Assembly: GCF_027943255.1 (NCBI RefSeq)
Contig: NC_072893.1
Coordinates: forward strand, 113,211,784-113,275,783
Reading direction: 5' to 3'
DNA from: Anastrepha obliqua
Lineage: Eukaryota; Arthropoda; Insecta; Diptera; Tephritidae
DNA length: 64,000 bases
Below, in pieces: positions 1-9,756 of the stretch. The notes beneath the pieces are model-generated. The model was not told the origin of the DNA. It was given only the letters and a program-made list of their open reading frames with translations, and did not search any database. The first letter of the stretch is position 1. Every line of letters starts with the position of its first letter. A program made the translations under genes and the position numbers.

Positions 1-359
1 GCAGACCTAGAATTAAGTAGAAGGAGAATTAGGCTGAGTGGAGCAAATGAAGTAGCAATTAAGATGTGGGACGATCCGTTTCGATGTGTGCTGAAAAAGC
101 AAAAGCTCAAAATAACTATTTTTAATATAAAAGAGATTTTAGATAAATATGTCTATAATTTTGGTTGGCTTTTCCCATGAAATTCACTATAAAAAATTGT
201 TTCAAAGCAAAAAATACCCCAAAGACTTTGGGTGACGGTTTTGTGGGTTTTACTTTACTTTAAAGAACGACCGAAAGTCAAAAGAACAGTTAGGTATAGT
301 TAGCAATCTGAAGCCATCAAGCTCAATTAGGATTCTGAGGGGAAATTTGTGATATATGA
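1..359. other. No recognised feature
   Basis: No open frame of useful length and no repeat that I can match elsewhere in the window. Base composition is ordinary for the window until the AT-rich block further on. Confidence 0.5.
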
Positions 360-449
360 GCAGGTTCTGTGATTCACTTCCGAGTGAATTTTAATGCAAT
401 TGCCAGAAAATTTCAATGAATTGACTTAGAAATGAATTACAGAACCTGC
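360..449. repeat. 90-bp imperfect hairpin, possible tiny MITE
   Basis: The two ends are inverted copies: GCAGGTTCTGTGATTCA at 360-376 pairs with 433-449 with one mismatch over 17 bp. An inner pair (ATTCAC / GTGAAT) lies just inside the left end. No coding potential. Whether it is mobile is an inference from shape only; no target duplication is clear. Confidence 0.5.
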
Positions 450-518
450 CCAATAAATTCTAATGCGAGGAACTAGGCAAAAACTGGTTTGGTGGTGTTT
501 TTTTAGCCGTATGAGAAC

Positions 519-532
519 TATCGATATCGATA
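519..532. promoter_or_regulatory. Overlapping TATCGATA motif, copy 1
   Basis: TATCGATATCGATA is two overlapping TATCGATA palindromes. In flies that octamer is the DREF core site and resembles BEAF-32 sites. The sequence match is direct; regulatory use here is an inference, and the motif may simply belong to a dispersed repeat because it recurs in the paired copy. Confidence 0.35.
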
Positions 533-539
533 ACTATGG

Positions 540-1560
540 TTTGACAGCTGAGAATAATAAAATAAAAAAAAAAAAAATTAAAAAAATTTAATTAAAGTTT
601 AAAAATTTTAGAAAGAAAAATTTTTTTATTAAATTAAAGAAAAAAATTTAAACAAAAAATTTTATTAAATTAAAAGAAAAAAGTTTTAATAAAAAATTTT
701 ATTAAATTAAAAGAAAAAAATTTTAATAAAAAATGTTATTAAAACAAAACCAAATTCATTACTATTAATTAAACAAAAAAAAAAAAATTATGACTGATTT
801 GGGGCAATGTTTTGTGCGTTCTTTTAGTTTCATGACAACTATCGATATCGATAACTATGGTTTAACAGCTGAGAATGGCAAACAAAAATTAAAAAAATTT
901 AACACAACAAAAAATGTTAATCAAAAAAATTTAATGAAATGTTGATAAACTTAAAAAAACAATTGAAAAAAAGTCTAAATTTTTAATAAAAAAACTTTTA
1001 ATATTATATAACCTAAATTTTAATAAAACCCAATTTTATTAAACTCAAAGAAAAAATTTATAATAAAATTAAAATTTTAATAAAAAGTTTTATTAAAATA
1101 ATAATAAAAAATTGTATTAATAAAAAAATTCTTTAATTTTATAAAAAAAAGTTTTAATGAAATATAAATAAAATGAAATATTAATCTTATTTTTATTACT
1201 GAGTTGCAAGCCATGTATCGCCATGTTTTTTTAGCTCCAGGATTACTATTGTTAATGTTTATTTTTATTAAATTTTTTATTTCTTTTTTATTACGTTTTT
1301 TTTAATACATTAGATTTGTTTTTATAAATTTTATTAAAATTTGTTTTTTTTTTTGCTTAACAAATTATTATTTTTTAATTTTAATTTTATTAAATGTTTT
1401 TTAATATAAATTTTATTAAGTTTATTTTTATTAAAATAAATTTTTTTTTAATACAAATTTTTTTTTCTAAATTTGTTTATGGTAAAATATTTGTTTTGCA
1501 ATTTTTTCAATATAAATGTGAATTTTATAAAAGTACAAAAAAAAAATATTTTCAAATACT
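540..1560. repeat. AT-rich low-complexity block
   Basis: Long runs built from AAAATTTT-like words, with (TTTTATTAAA)-type variation on both strands. Local self-similarity comes from composition and not from a fixed unit. No gene. Confidence 0.8.
840..853. promoter_or_regulatory. Overlapping TATCGATA motif, copy 2
   Basis: Same 14-base motif as copy 1, 321 bp away, within the second copy of the ~70-bp direct repeat. No gene start is seen nearby. Confidence 0.35.
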
Positions 1561-3300
1561 ATGAAGAAGGTTGAGGTTGGCACACATCCTTAGGCTGTTT
1601 TGTGAGAAACCAATTAGCTCTCTCTCTAACTTGAAGTTAAACTCAGTTTTTCATATTTGTTGTGCTGCTACCTAATATTTGTATATGTATCTGTATACAG
1701 GTATGTGTATACATATATCATGCAAATACTTTGCTGATTAAATGACAGCTTCTTTTAATTGAATCCAATAACTATAAATTAAGAATTAATTTAGAAATTT
1801 TTGATTAAAATTAATTTATTGTTGTTTGATGGAAATCTACCAGCTTTTTAATTTAAGCAGTTGTTAGGAATTTTTAATGAGAGATGTGATTTATCAGTTA
1901 ATATTTATAAATAGTTGTATAAAATTAATTAAAATTAAATAATTATTCAATAAACAAAATTAGCGTTTTGATTGACACTTTATTTCTGAACATTTTCGTA
2001 GTAATAACTTAAAAATTTTGGGATGAAGGTTTCTTTTTTATTCAAAATTTCAATAGTAAAAAGCAAAAATTATTAAATTCTATTAATGCAAAGTGATAGT
2101 TAATATTTCAAGGTTTTATAGCAAAAAACCGCGCTTCAATCGGGTGAGTCATTTTCGACTTGTTGCAGTTTGAAAATAAATTTTATGATTTTTTAACACA
2201 TTTTGGCTTATAGACGCGCCTCTTTTGTAATTTTATGCAATTTGTATTTAAAAAAGCCTTCTAGGTGAGATTAGTTTTAAAATATAAAAAACCCTGTGCA
2301 AATTGGAGCATTCTGTGAGTAGTTATTAGCGAACATACGTACATATTTTGGGATGTAGATGTAGGTATTATAGATAAAGTTGTATATGCAAAGCTGTGCC
2401 TACCTACAGGCACAGTCCTCTTCTTAGGTATGTATGCAGGTACTCAAGCACTGGTACTGACAATTTTGTGCCCTGCAGTTCTGATAAATGTCAAATTTTG
2501 TCTGTCGTTTGCATTTACGCTGAATCTAATGCTTTTGTCTGAAATCAGCATTCAAAAACTCACAATCACTCCACAGACACAATGCATTAATCGCAATGTT
2601 TTTTATAAGCTTTTTTCGCTTTTTTGTAGAGCACTGGCATTGTATTTGCACTTCGTTAAAATGCTTTTTGAGTTCATTTTTATTTGAATACAATAAATCT
2701 AAACTGATTGCAAATTCGTTGGCGCTCACACAGGTATTTTGCTTTAATTTTTTCTAGCATTTTTATTTCTTCAACCAGTTTTGCATTGCTTTAGTGGTTT
2801 GGTGGTTTGGCTCCAAGCGGAATGAGTGGTATTTAAAATGCTTACGAGAGAAAAAATAAAGGCAAGGCTTTCAAACAAATTAAGAAATGACTTTATTGGA
2901 TAAGAGGCGAGAATAAGTTCGATGTTGTTGTTTTTGTTTTTAATAATTTATTACTTGTTGGCAAGGATTGGTATTATTTAAATTTGTATTGCAAAAAAAT
3001 GGATATTCAACAAAAAAGTGGAAAATGCATTTAAAGTTATTGAGAAGTTATCCCCAACCAATAGAGATATGAGGAATGGAAGCCAAGGTGTCCTAATTTC
3101 TTAACAAGGTTTGACTGCGAAATTCTGTCAGAACCATTCTCATAAGATTGGCTTGAAAAGAAAACTCAATGCACACAAATTTACACAAAATAAACTTTGG
3201 ACCGAATTGACCCCTGCTATTCTTTGCTGAAGCATAGCTGAAGCGGATTGCAACGGGTGATCAAAACGGCTCACATATCAGAACAATAGCTGTAAGATAT
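1561..3300. other. Intergenic DNA without a supported gene
   Basis: Short ORFs here (up to about 85 codons) have no recognisable domain and use AT-rich codons as expected by chance. Small TATGTATA-type simple stretches occur near 1685-1720 and 2330-2440. Confidence 0.5.
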
Positions 3301-3308
3301 AGTGCGCT

Positions 3309-3590
3309 GAGCCAGCCCAAATGAACACAATGCCCGAATTAATGGCCAAGAATATTTTGCGGTGTGTTTGGTGGGATTGAAAAGGAATTAAATATTATTA
3401 GCTAAATTATGAAGCGAAGCTAGCTCACGATAAAAATTAGTCCTCCTCTAGAGAAATAGTTGGAAAAGATCGCGGCAAAATCGCACCGAGCTGGCCCAAA
3501 CAAACCCAATGCCCGAATTAATGGCAAAACAAAATTGCTGTGTGTTTAGGGAGAGTGAAAGTAAAGTATTCACTATGAGCCTCTCCCATT
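3309..3590. repeat. Two-copy tandem repeat, ~179-bp period
   Basis: The segment with CAATGCCCGAATTAATGGC and a following GTGTGTTT occurs at about 3309-3400 and again at about 3488-3580. The copies differ by scattered substitutions and small indels. No coding signal. Confidence 0.6.
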
Positions 3591-3879
3591 GTTCCAAACG
3601 TAGTTCGAAGAGATTAAATCAGGCGATTGAACAGAAGCAGCAAAAATAGGAGAGATGTCGTATTCCTGCTAGATCGCATACATTTTTGGCAATGCGCCAG
3701 AAGCTCCGAGAGCTTGCATGGGAGGCTCTAAGGTATACCATTGGGAGATCCAGATCCAGCTCCAAGAAATCATCGATTGCTAAAGCATTTGCAAAATTTT
3801 GTTGATGGTACAAAACTGGCTTAAGAGGAGCTTGTAAAAAAGAGCCGGTTAAGTGCTTAAAAAAAATAAAAAAAAAAAT

Positions 3880-4154
3880 AATTGGTGCGTACACTTCTTT
3901 TGGGTGTTTGGCCGAGCTCCTCCTTCTATTTGTGGGATGCGTTTTGATGCTGTTCCACAAATGGAGGGACCTACAGTTTTAAACCGACTCTGAACGACAA
4001 ATGATTTTAATAAGCAGCTTTTTCATGGCACAAATGCACTCGGAAGTTTGCCATTGCCTGACGAAGCGCAATCGCTATTAGAAACAAGTTTTTCTATTAT
4101 TTGATGTTCAAACCTACGCACTCCTGAATGATAGTAGCGCACCAACCCATAAGT
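3880..4154 (-). repeat. tRNA-derived SINE, near full length
   Basis: Read on the minus strand it starts with the A-box region (ATGGGTTGGTGCG near 4139-4150), has a decayed B-box near 4105, and ends in the shared SINE core rich in GAGGAGGAGCTCGGCC-like sequence near 3900. It matches the copy at 42192-42489 along its length. The T-rich tail on this strand lies at 3855-3880. Confidence 0.8.
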
Positions 4155-4178
4155 TGTTTACTAATTCAACAATCCTAT

Positions 4179-4187
4179 CAAAATCCT
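4179..4187. repeat. Target-site duplication, left
   Basis: CAAAATCCT, identical to 5193-5201 on the other side of the foldback element. Confidence 0.8.
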
Positions 4188-4559
4188 GGTTACCGTACAC
4201 TTTTCCCAATCCATTTTTCCCAAAAGTCATTTTTCCCAAAACTTTTGTTCCCAATAAAATAACTCCCAAACCAATTTTCCCAAAACCATTTTCTCAATTC
4301 AATTAAAATACTATTTTTCCCAAACTTGTTTTGGGGGAAAAATATGTCATTCAAAATTTGAATGAGGTTGCTAGGCAACGTAGATAACTAAAATGACAGT
4401 TGTTTGTTTACGTTCAGTTTGACAATTACAATTTAAAAAAAATTTCTAGTATATAGAGGCTGATTTGATTGCATAAAACGTAAGTAATTAAGTGTTTATA
4501 ATAAAAAATAAAAAAGTAAATTATAAGAATCAATAAATTATCTTTTTTCAGTGTTTTAA

Positions 4560-4736
4560 TGTCTGTACCAGAAATCGTTGTTTCTTCCAGGTGGTAGGAA
4601 ATTGTTGTTGAAGGGACACGTTTATTACAGACGAGATTCTTACAAAAATAAAACTTATTGGTATTGCAATAAAACTGATACTTGCAAAGCCACTGCAATA
4701 ACAACAATTGACAGGGGAAATGTAATAACTATATAA
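4560..4736 (+). pseudogene. FLYWCH zinc-finger exon fragment of a MULE protein
   Basis: An open stretch of 58 codons follows a canonical splice acceptor (TTTTTTCAG ending at 4551). A matching donor, GTAAGT, is at 4480-4485, so a small intron is likely. The translation carries the FLYWCH pattern: a GRKLLLKGHVYYRR strand region, then KTYWYCNKTDTCKATA with the W-x-C and second Cys. The fragment stops at TAA (4734-4736) before the HxH pair that should complete the zinc site, so the finger is truncated. FLYWCH domains are common in MULE transposases and bind DNA. No start codon in frame is visible in this exon. Confidence 0.6.
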
Positions 4737-4772
4737 AAAAAAGTGCGCACTTTTTTTCTTCAGTTACGATAG

Positions 4773-5005
4773 AATCCACCGTATTTTTGCGTAGAACTTC
4801 TTTTCGCGTGGGCGGCCTTCGGCCGCGCTTCAAAAAAATAACCCTCATCAGTCCAACTCCGGCTACTCAATCCACCGTATTTTTGCGTAGAACTCCTTTT
4901 CGCCTTGGCGGCCTTCGGCCGCGCTTCAAAAAAATAACCCTCATCAGTCCGACTCCGGCTACGCAATCCACCGTATTTTTGCGTAGAACTCCTCTAGAGA
5001 ATTTT
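4773..5005. repeat. 96-bp tandem repeat, about 2.4 copies, with hairpin core
   Basis: Units begin at 4773, 4869 and 4965 with AATCCACCGTATTTTTGCGT. Each complete unit contains GCGGCCTTCGGCCGC, a perfect 6-bp stem with a 3-base loop. The unit is a multiple of three and stays open on both strands, so the overlapping ORFs across it are periodic by-products. It is far more GC-rich than the arms around it. Confidence 0.85.
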
Positions 5006-5192
5006 TACACATTTTATAATTTTTGTATCATTAATAAATAATTTTTTGCTCTTTGGAAAAAAATGTATTTGGGAAAAAAGTCTTGGGAAAAACAGTTTGG
5101 ATGAAAAAATTTGGGAACATTTGCCTTTGGGAAAAGTAAGCATTGGGAAAAAAGTTTTGGGAAGAATGGATTGGGAAAACTGGTCGGCAACG

Positions 5193-5201
5193 CAAAATCC
5201 T
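5193..5201. repeat. Target-site duplication, right
   Basis: CAAAATCCT, identical to 4179-4187. It sets the right edge of the foldback element. Confidence 0.8.
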
Positions 5202-5547
5202 ATCCAATCTCATCGATTGCCTTTGAAATGGGAAAAAGTTATTGAACAAAAGGACGCACATTTGGGCGAAATCAAATGATCCTAATTATGTTAATTTCAA
5301 TGTCATCAACATAAAGCAAAATATGCTGAGATATTTTTATTTCACCTATAAGAAAAAAATCTGGAAGGTTTTTTTTTATAAAATTACTTTGGGAAGATTT
5401 TTTTTTATACAATTGAACGGCCTTTAATTTGTGGAACGCCAGCAAATGTGAGAAAATCCTTTCCGGAATGATGGCGTCGCGTATATTAAAATATGTATTA
5501 AAATTCACCATACATCGACTTATGAAGGTAAGAGTTTGTTTCGCTGA

Positions 5548-5815
5548 TCAAATTAAATTTTTATATCTGTGACCAAGTTTGTTTCTTAAAATTAAAAATA
5601 GCGCTCAATGTCAGATAAATTCAATGTTAGGACAAATTAAATAAAATTTCTGTAGCAATTTTTCGGTGACACATTTTAACCCTTTATTGTCAATCCAGTA
5701 GGTCTTTTTGGTCCTTTATTTGAGAAGAACCTAAAAAGTCCCGTTAAGGAATGAATTAGAGAGTTAAAAGGTTTTACAAATATATTCCTTGCACTATTTC
5801 ACTATGGGTCTTCTC
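5548..5815 (+). repeat. Dispersed repeat A, copy 1
   Basis: Aligns by eye with 21655-21990: shared words include AATTTAATGTTAGG/AATTCAATGTTAGG, TTATTTGAGAAG, AAAAGGTT(T/C)TA and TTTCACTATGGG. Identity is patchy. It carries no conserved frame. The long-TIR transposon begins immediately after its right end. Confidence 0.6.
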
Positions 5816-5830
5816 TCACAACGATTAATA

Positions 5831-6140
5831 ACACCGGCACACAAAAAAAAAAAAGTGGGGAGTACTTTTGACTAGACCCATATATCCCTATGTATTTTGA
5901 CGCGCTGAATCCGAATTCGGTGTCCGTTTTGCCCGTACACCCCCAAAATTTTAAGTAAATAGCGAAAAACCGTGAAACCTCATGAAAAATCGCTGAAAAT
6001 CGCATTTATAGACGTTTGTCAATTTTAAAAACTTTTCTTATGAGTGTATTATACCTGATTTCAGTGTATTTTGACGCACTGAATCCGAATCCGGGGTTTG
6101 TTTTGCCCGTACACCCCCAAAATTTTGATCAAATAGGCTA
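5831..6140 (+). repeat. Left terminal inverted repeat (310 bp)
   Basis: Pairs with 7809-8118. A 12-A run near the tip matches a 12-T run on the other side exactly. Two internal subrepeats share GTATTTTGACGC, CTGAATCCGAAT and GTACACCCCCAAAATTTT, with a spacing of about 174 bp. Confidence 0.9.
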
Positions 6141-6194
6141 GTTCATGGATAGTTTTACTACTGAAGAAACCTTGGCATATGAATCTATTCTTTT

Positions 6195-6425
6195 GCTTGT
6201 ACTTGCGACCAGGGCACCTCCACGAGGTGACGGTAGGCAACAGAGCAATCTGGCGGAGCCCTGGGTTAACGGCTATCGTGCCGTCATGGCAAGTACAAGC
6301 AAGTGCTTTACGATGCAGGGGAGCGATACCCCAGTATCGGCGACTGGTCAGGGTGAGAAAGCGGGCCCGCAGTCGTCGTCATCCAGCGACCGCAGCTCTA
6401 CATTAGTGGGTAACTTGGCTTCTCT
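6195..6425. other. GC-rich segment of foreign composition inside the long-TIR transposon
   Basis: This stretch is much richer in G and C than the TIRs and the transposase region. Perfect 12-bp inverted copies, GCTTGTACTTGC at 6195-6206 and GCAAGTACAAGC at 6289-6300, enclose its first part. One frame reads a serine-rich string, but no domain is recognised. It could be a captured fragment or the 5' part of another element; the basis is composition only. Confidence 0.4.
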
Positions 6426-6476
6426 AGAGTATAATGCTACAAGAAATCTAACAAAGTTTGTGGTCGTTGCAACACA

Positions 6477-7694
6477 ATGCTATGGAAGTGGGAAAAATCC
6501 AATGAACGGAAGCATTTACTATTTTCGAAACCCATGATGTGGTCTACACCAGCGTCTCGAGAAGATTGCTATTTTTGCATGACGAAGACCAGTGGTTTTA
6601 CGGCTGCCACCAAAGCTTCAATTTCATATGCCAACGTTTCTTCAGTAGTAAAACCAGAAAGAATGATACACTCAGACAAAACAGAGGCTTCTGGATCCAT
6701 ATATGTCGACCCATGTAGTGAGGATGAAGCAATGGAAGTAGATAAATCCGATGATAAAGAGAGTTCTGAGGATGATGAATTCCTGCCAGCTGGTGAGAGG
6801 AAAGCTCCTCAAACCTTTACTCAAAAAGAATTGAATGACCTTGTAAGAAATTTAGGTTTACCTAAAGACGGAGCTGAATATTTAGCGGCAGCACTCAAGA
6901 GGAAACACTTGTTGGCAAATGGAACAACTGCTTACTTTTATCGTGATAGAGAGAAGAAGTTTAGGAAATTTTTTACAAACGATACAGAAAATTCACTGGT
7001 ATATTGTTCAGATGTTAAAGGATTGGTGGACGAATTAAAACCAAATGTATATGAAGATGAAGAATGGAGACTCTTTATTGATTCGTCAAAACGAAGTCTG
7101 AAAGCCGTTCTTCTCCATAATGGTAATACATTTGCACCAATTCCAATAGCCCACTCAACAAAGTTAAAAGAGACTTACGAAAACTTAAAGATAGTATTGG
7201 ATCAGATAAAGTATTCAGAACACCAATGGCAAGTTTGTGGTGATCTGAAAATTGCTACTCTGCTTCTAGGCCAACAATCTGGTTATACCAAAAATCCCTG
7301 CTTTTTGTGTTTATGGGATAGTAGAGACAGGATAAATCACTATGTAAAGAAAGAATGGGAAAAGAGAACTAACTTTATTCCGGGATCGAAGAACATTCTA
7401 CACAAACCATTGATAGAACCTTCAAAATATCTGCTACCACCACTGCATATTAAACTAGGACTTATGAAACAGTATGTTAAAGCTTTGGATAAAGAGAAAG
7501 ACTGTTTTCGATACTTGCAAGAAAAGTTTCCCGCAATAAGTGATGCTAAGTTGAAAGAGGGTATTTTTGATGGTCCACAAATTCGCTGACTTTTTGAAGA
7601 TGCCAATTTTATTACAAGCATGGACAACACTGAAGAAGCAGCTTGGCGAAGTTTGAAAAATGTTTCTCAAAACTTTTTAGGAAATTCGAAAAGT
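6477..7694 (+). pseudogene. Truncated transposase-like protein of the long-TIR element
   Basis: The main frame runs 370 codons to TGA at 7587-7589 and then continues in the same frame to about 7694, where TIR subrepeat sequence replaces the rest. The frame is also open upstream to about 6436 and includes a CGRC pair just before the first Met, so the true start is upstream or in another exon. Features of the 370 residues: CYFC at 31-34, an acidic linker at about 80-102, a candidate first Asp at 202 (LFIDSSK), a second at 256 (CGDLK), CFLC at 275-278, and PPLHIKLGL at 321-329. This Asp, Asp, C-x2-C, H order is the insertion pattern known in several DDE families (hAT, P, Kolobok, Transib and others). 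The final Glu is not present. I recall related proteins in other arthropods, usually uncharacterised; transposase function is inferred. Confidence 0.7.
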
Positions 7695-7808
7695 AGTGCG
7701 TCAAAACACACTGAAATCAGGTATAATACACTCGTAAGAAAACTTTTTAACATTTACCAACGTATAAAAAGGCGATTTTCAGCGATTTCTCACGGTTTTT
7801 CACGGTTT

Positions 7809-8118
7809 TAGCCTATTTAATCAAAATTTTGGGGGTGTACGGGCAAAACTAACCCCGGATTCGGGTTCAGTGCGTCAAAATACACTGAAATCAGGTATAA
7901 TACACTCATAAGAAAAGTTTTTAAAATTGACAAACGTCTATAAATGCGATTTTCAGCGATTTTTCATGGGGTTTCACGGTTTTTCGCTATTTACTTAAAA
8001 TTTTGGGGGTGTACGGGCAAAACGGACACCGAATTCGGATTCAGCGCGTCAAAATACATAGGGATATATGGGTCTAGTCAAAAGTACTCCCCACTTTTTT
8101 TTTTTTGTGTGCCGGTGT
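7809..8118 (-). repeat. Right terminal inverted repeat (310 bp)
   Basis: Reverse complement of 5831-6140 with about four substitutions and no net length difference. Immediately inside it (7695-7808) lies part of a further subrepeat not present on the left side. Confidence 0.9.
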
Positions 8119-8167
8119 AATTAATAATTAAGTAATAATAATTAAGTAATCAATTTTGTTATGAATT

Positions 8168-8388
8168 GAACAAAAAAGGAACCACTTTTATGCTGTGAAA
8201 TTAATCAGTTTCCTTTTGAATTTTTAATGTGGAATATAAAAGTAGTGTTGAATAGTGTAGCCTACCAATAAACCTTCTAAGGTTCTTGATTATACTATAG
8301 ATTACTAAATGATAAATTAATAGTAGATAGAACAAAAAAGGAACCACTTTTATACCGTGAAATTAATCATTTTCCTTTTGAATTAGTC
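8168..8388. repeat. ~54-bp direct repeat, two copies 162 bp apart
   Basis: AACAAAAAAGGAACCACTTT at 8168 onward recurs at 8330 onward, followed in both by GTGAAATTAATCA and TTTCCTTTTGAATT. The copies lie just outside the long-TIR element. Function unknown. Confidence 0.75.
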
Positions 8389-8389
8389 A

Positions 8390-9565
8390 GCACGCAGACT
8401 TTGCTTACCTGAAATGGAAAAAGAGAATAAACATAATTAGATTAAAGCAATTATTAAAAAAATAATTTTAAATATACAAGATTTCTTAATTAACAAAACA
8501 ATCAATATGATAAGCGTATAATTCGCTGAAAATAATACAAAATACCCGCCAGAATTCCCCAATTACCTCAACTATAAAATATGTCTTCATTAAAGCAGTA
8601 GTAATGAAAGAACCTATTTCTTAGAGTTTAGCGTGCCACTCCTCTTTTCTCAGCATTCTAGAATCTCGGATTTAATGCCTGTTTGCACTATAATTAATTT
8701 AAACTACTTTACTAATACAACGATGGAGATTTCAATATATTTTTAGTCATGCGTGCATTTTCCAAGCTACCTGCTCTTACTGGGTTTGAGTATCGTCATT
8801 TGCGTATATAATTGGCCAAACTGTGCACGCCCCTCTAAACTTTTATTGAGGAAATTAGCAACTCCACACAAAAAAAAACAAATCACTAATTTTAATTTTT
8901 TGCTCTGTTAAACAAATCAGGTATTTTATACTTTCAAGGTTTCTTTTTTTGCAATTTTAGTTAAACATTTTTTGCAATTCAAGTAGTTTATATTTTATTA
9001 TAATGTATAAAAAATAAAATAAAGTGGGTGTTTATATGCTCCGCTGGGCTTGGCGCTGACGTTTACTGCCATTGCATGGAAATTTCGAAGCAATTGTTAA
9101 GACTTAACCACAGAACAATGCTGATTATGTGTATTTTTTCACTGAAAATATTTAGTGGCAAATTAAGTCATTCAGGAAGTTCTAGCAAATTCACCCGGTT
9201 AAGTGTTGCGAAAAAATGCGAGGTGTGTTTAAAAATTATTTCTAGTGGCTTTGAAATGCCTAAAGTAAAATATAAATATGAAATTATAAGCATAATAAAT
9301 ATTAAATAACACACGTCAAGCCTTAGATAATTAGAGTACCCGATTTTGAGTTTGAAGCAGTTAAACAAGCTTGGCGTATTTTTGTGTGTGTGAGATATTT
9401 GCTGCTAGCAAGAAAAAATTGACTTTGAAACCAAATACTCGGAAAAGATACATGAAACAAAAGAGAAATAATTTTTGCTAATTACGGTCTACCCAAGTCA
9501 TACTCTCCAGTTGAAGGAAGCATGAAACTATAAGCCTTAGAAAAATTTATTTTGTAATATTAAGA
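8390..9565. other. Intergenic DNA without a supported gene
   Basis: A 93-codon ORF at 9028-9309 has no recognisable domain, and a minus-strand frame overlaps it. No transposon motif seen. Confidence 0.45.
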
Positions 9566-9577
9566 GTTGGATCACGA

Positions 9578-9640
9578 TAACGAATACGAGTGCGAATACG
9601 AATACGAATACGAATACGAATACGAATACGAATAAGAATG
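9578..9640. repeat. (CGAATA)n hexanucleotide microsatellite
   Basis: About nine to ten copies of CGAATA, the first ones carrying G substitutions (CGAGTG). The Tyr-Ser string in a minus-strand ORF is only the translation of this repeat. Confidence 0.9.
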
Positions 9641-9756
9641 TATGCATCCACACAAATACGATATTCGCATAACGTACAGTTTTCCAATTAAAAAAACAAT
9701 GTAAAAAAAAATTAAGAGGAAATCACGACCCCATTTTTCGGGACTTACCCAAAACA

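Larger units (their letters stand above)
485..873. repeat. Two direct copies of a ~70-bp segment flanking AT-rich DNA
   Basis: The segment ending in CTATGGTTTGACAGCTGAGA (left) recurs as CTATGGTTTAACAGCTGAGA (right), about 320 bp apart. Both copies carry the palindromic motif described separately. The DNA between them is almost pure A/T. Confidence 0.6.
4188..5192. mobile_element. Foldback MULE-like DNA transposon, 1,005 bp
   Basis: The element is bounded by an exact 9-bp direct repeat, CAAAATCCT, at 4179-4187 and 5193-5201, as expected for MULE or Foldback insertion. Both ends are inverted and are built from degenerate short units around TTTTCCCAAAA: the left end runs over about 4188-4335 and the right end over about 5050-5192. 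The outermost bases (GGTTACCG against CGTTGCCG) are imperfect. Inside lie a spliced-looking FLYWCH zinc-finger fragment and a 96-bp tandem repeat. No transposase core remains, so it is probably non-autonomous. Assignment to MULE/Foldback rests on the 9-bp duplication, the repeat-built arms and FLYWCH together. Confidence 0.8.
5831..8118 (+). mobile_element. 2,288-bp DNA transposon with 310-bp terminal inverted repeats, superfamily unassigned
   Basis: The ends (ACACCGGCACAC...) are inverted copies extending 310 bp inward with about four mismatches, so the element is young or recently homogenised. Flanks GATTAATA (5823-5830) and AATTAATA (8119-8126) agree at 7 of 8 positions, suggesting an 8-bp target duplication as in hAT and P elements. 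Inside is a transposase-like reading frame broken by a stop and cut off at its C-terminus by extra TIR sequence. Each arm holds two ~174-bp subrepeats, and a third copy lies next to the right arm, recalling Foldback/Galileo architecture. The superfamily cannot be decided from sequence alone. Confidence 0.85.

Noticed and set aside
4787..5041. Arg/Pro-rich repetitive protein
   Set aside because: Product of the 96-bp tandem repeat, which is open on both strands; no start context or conservation.
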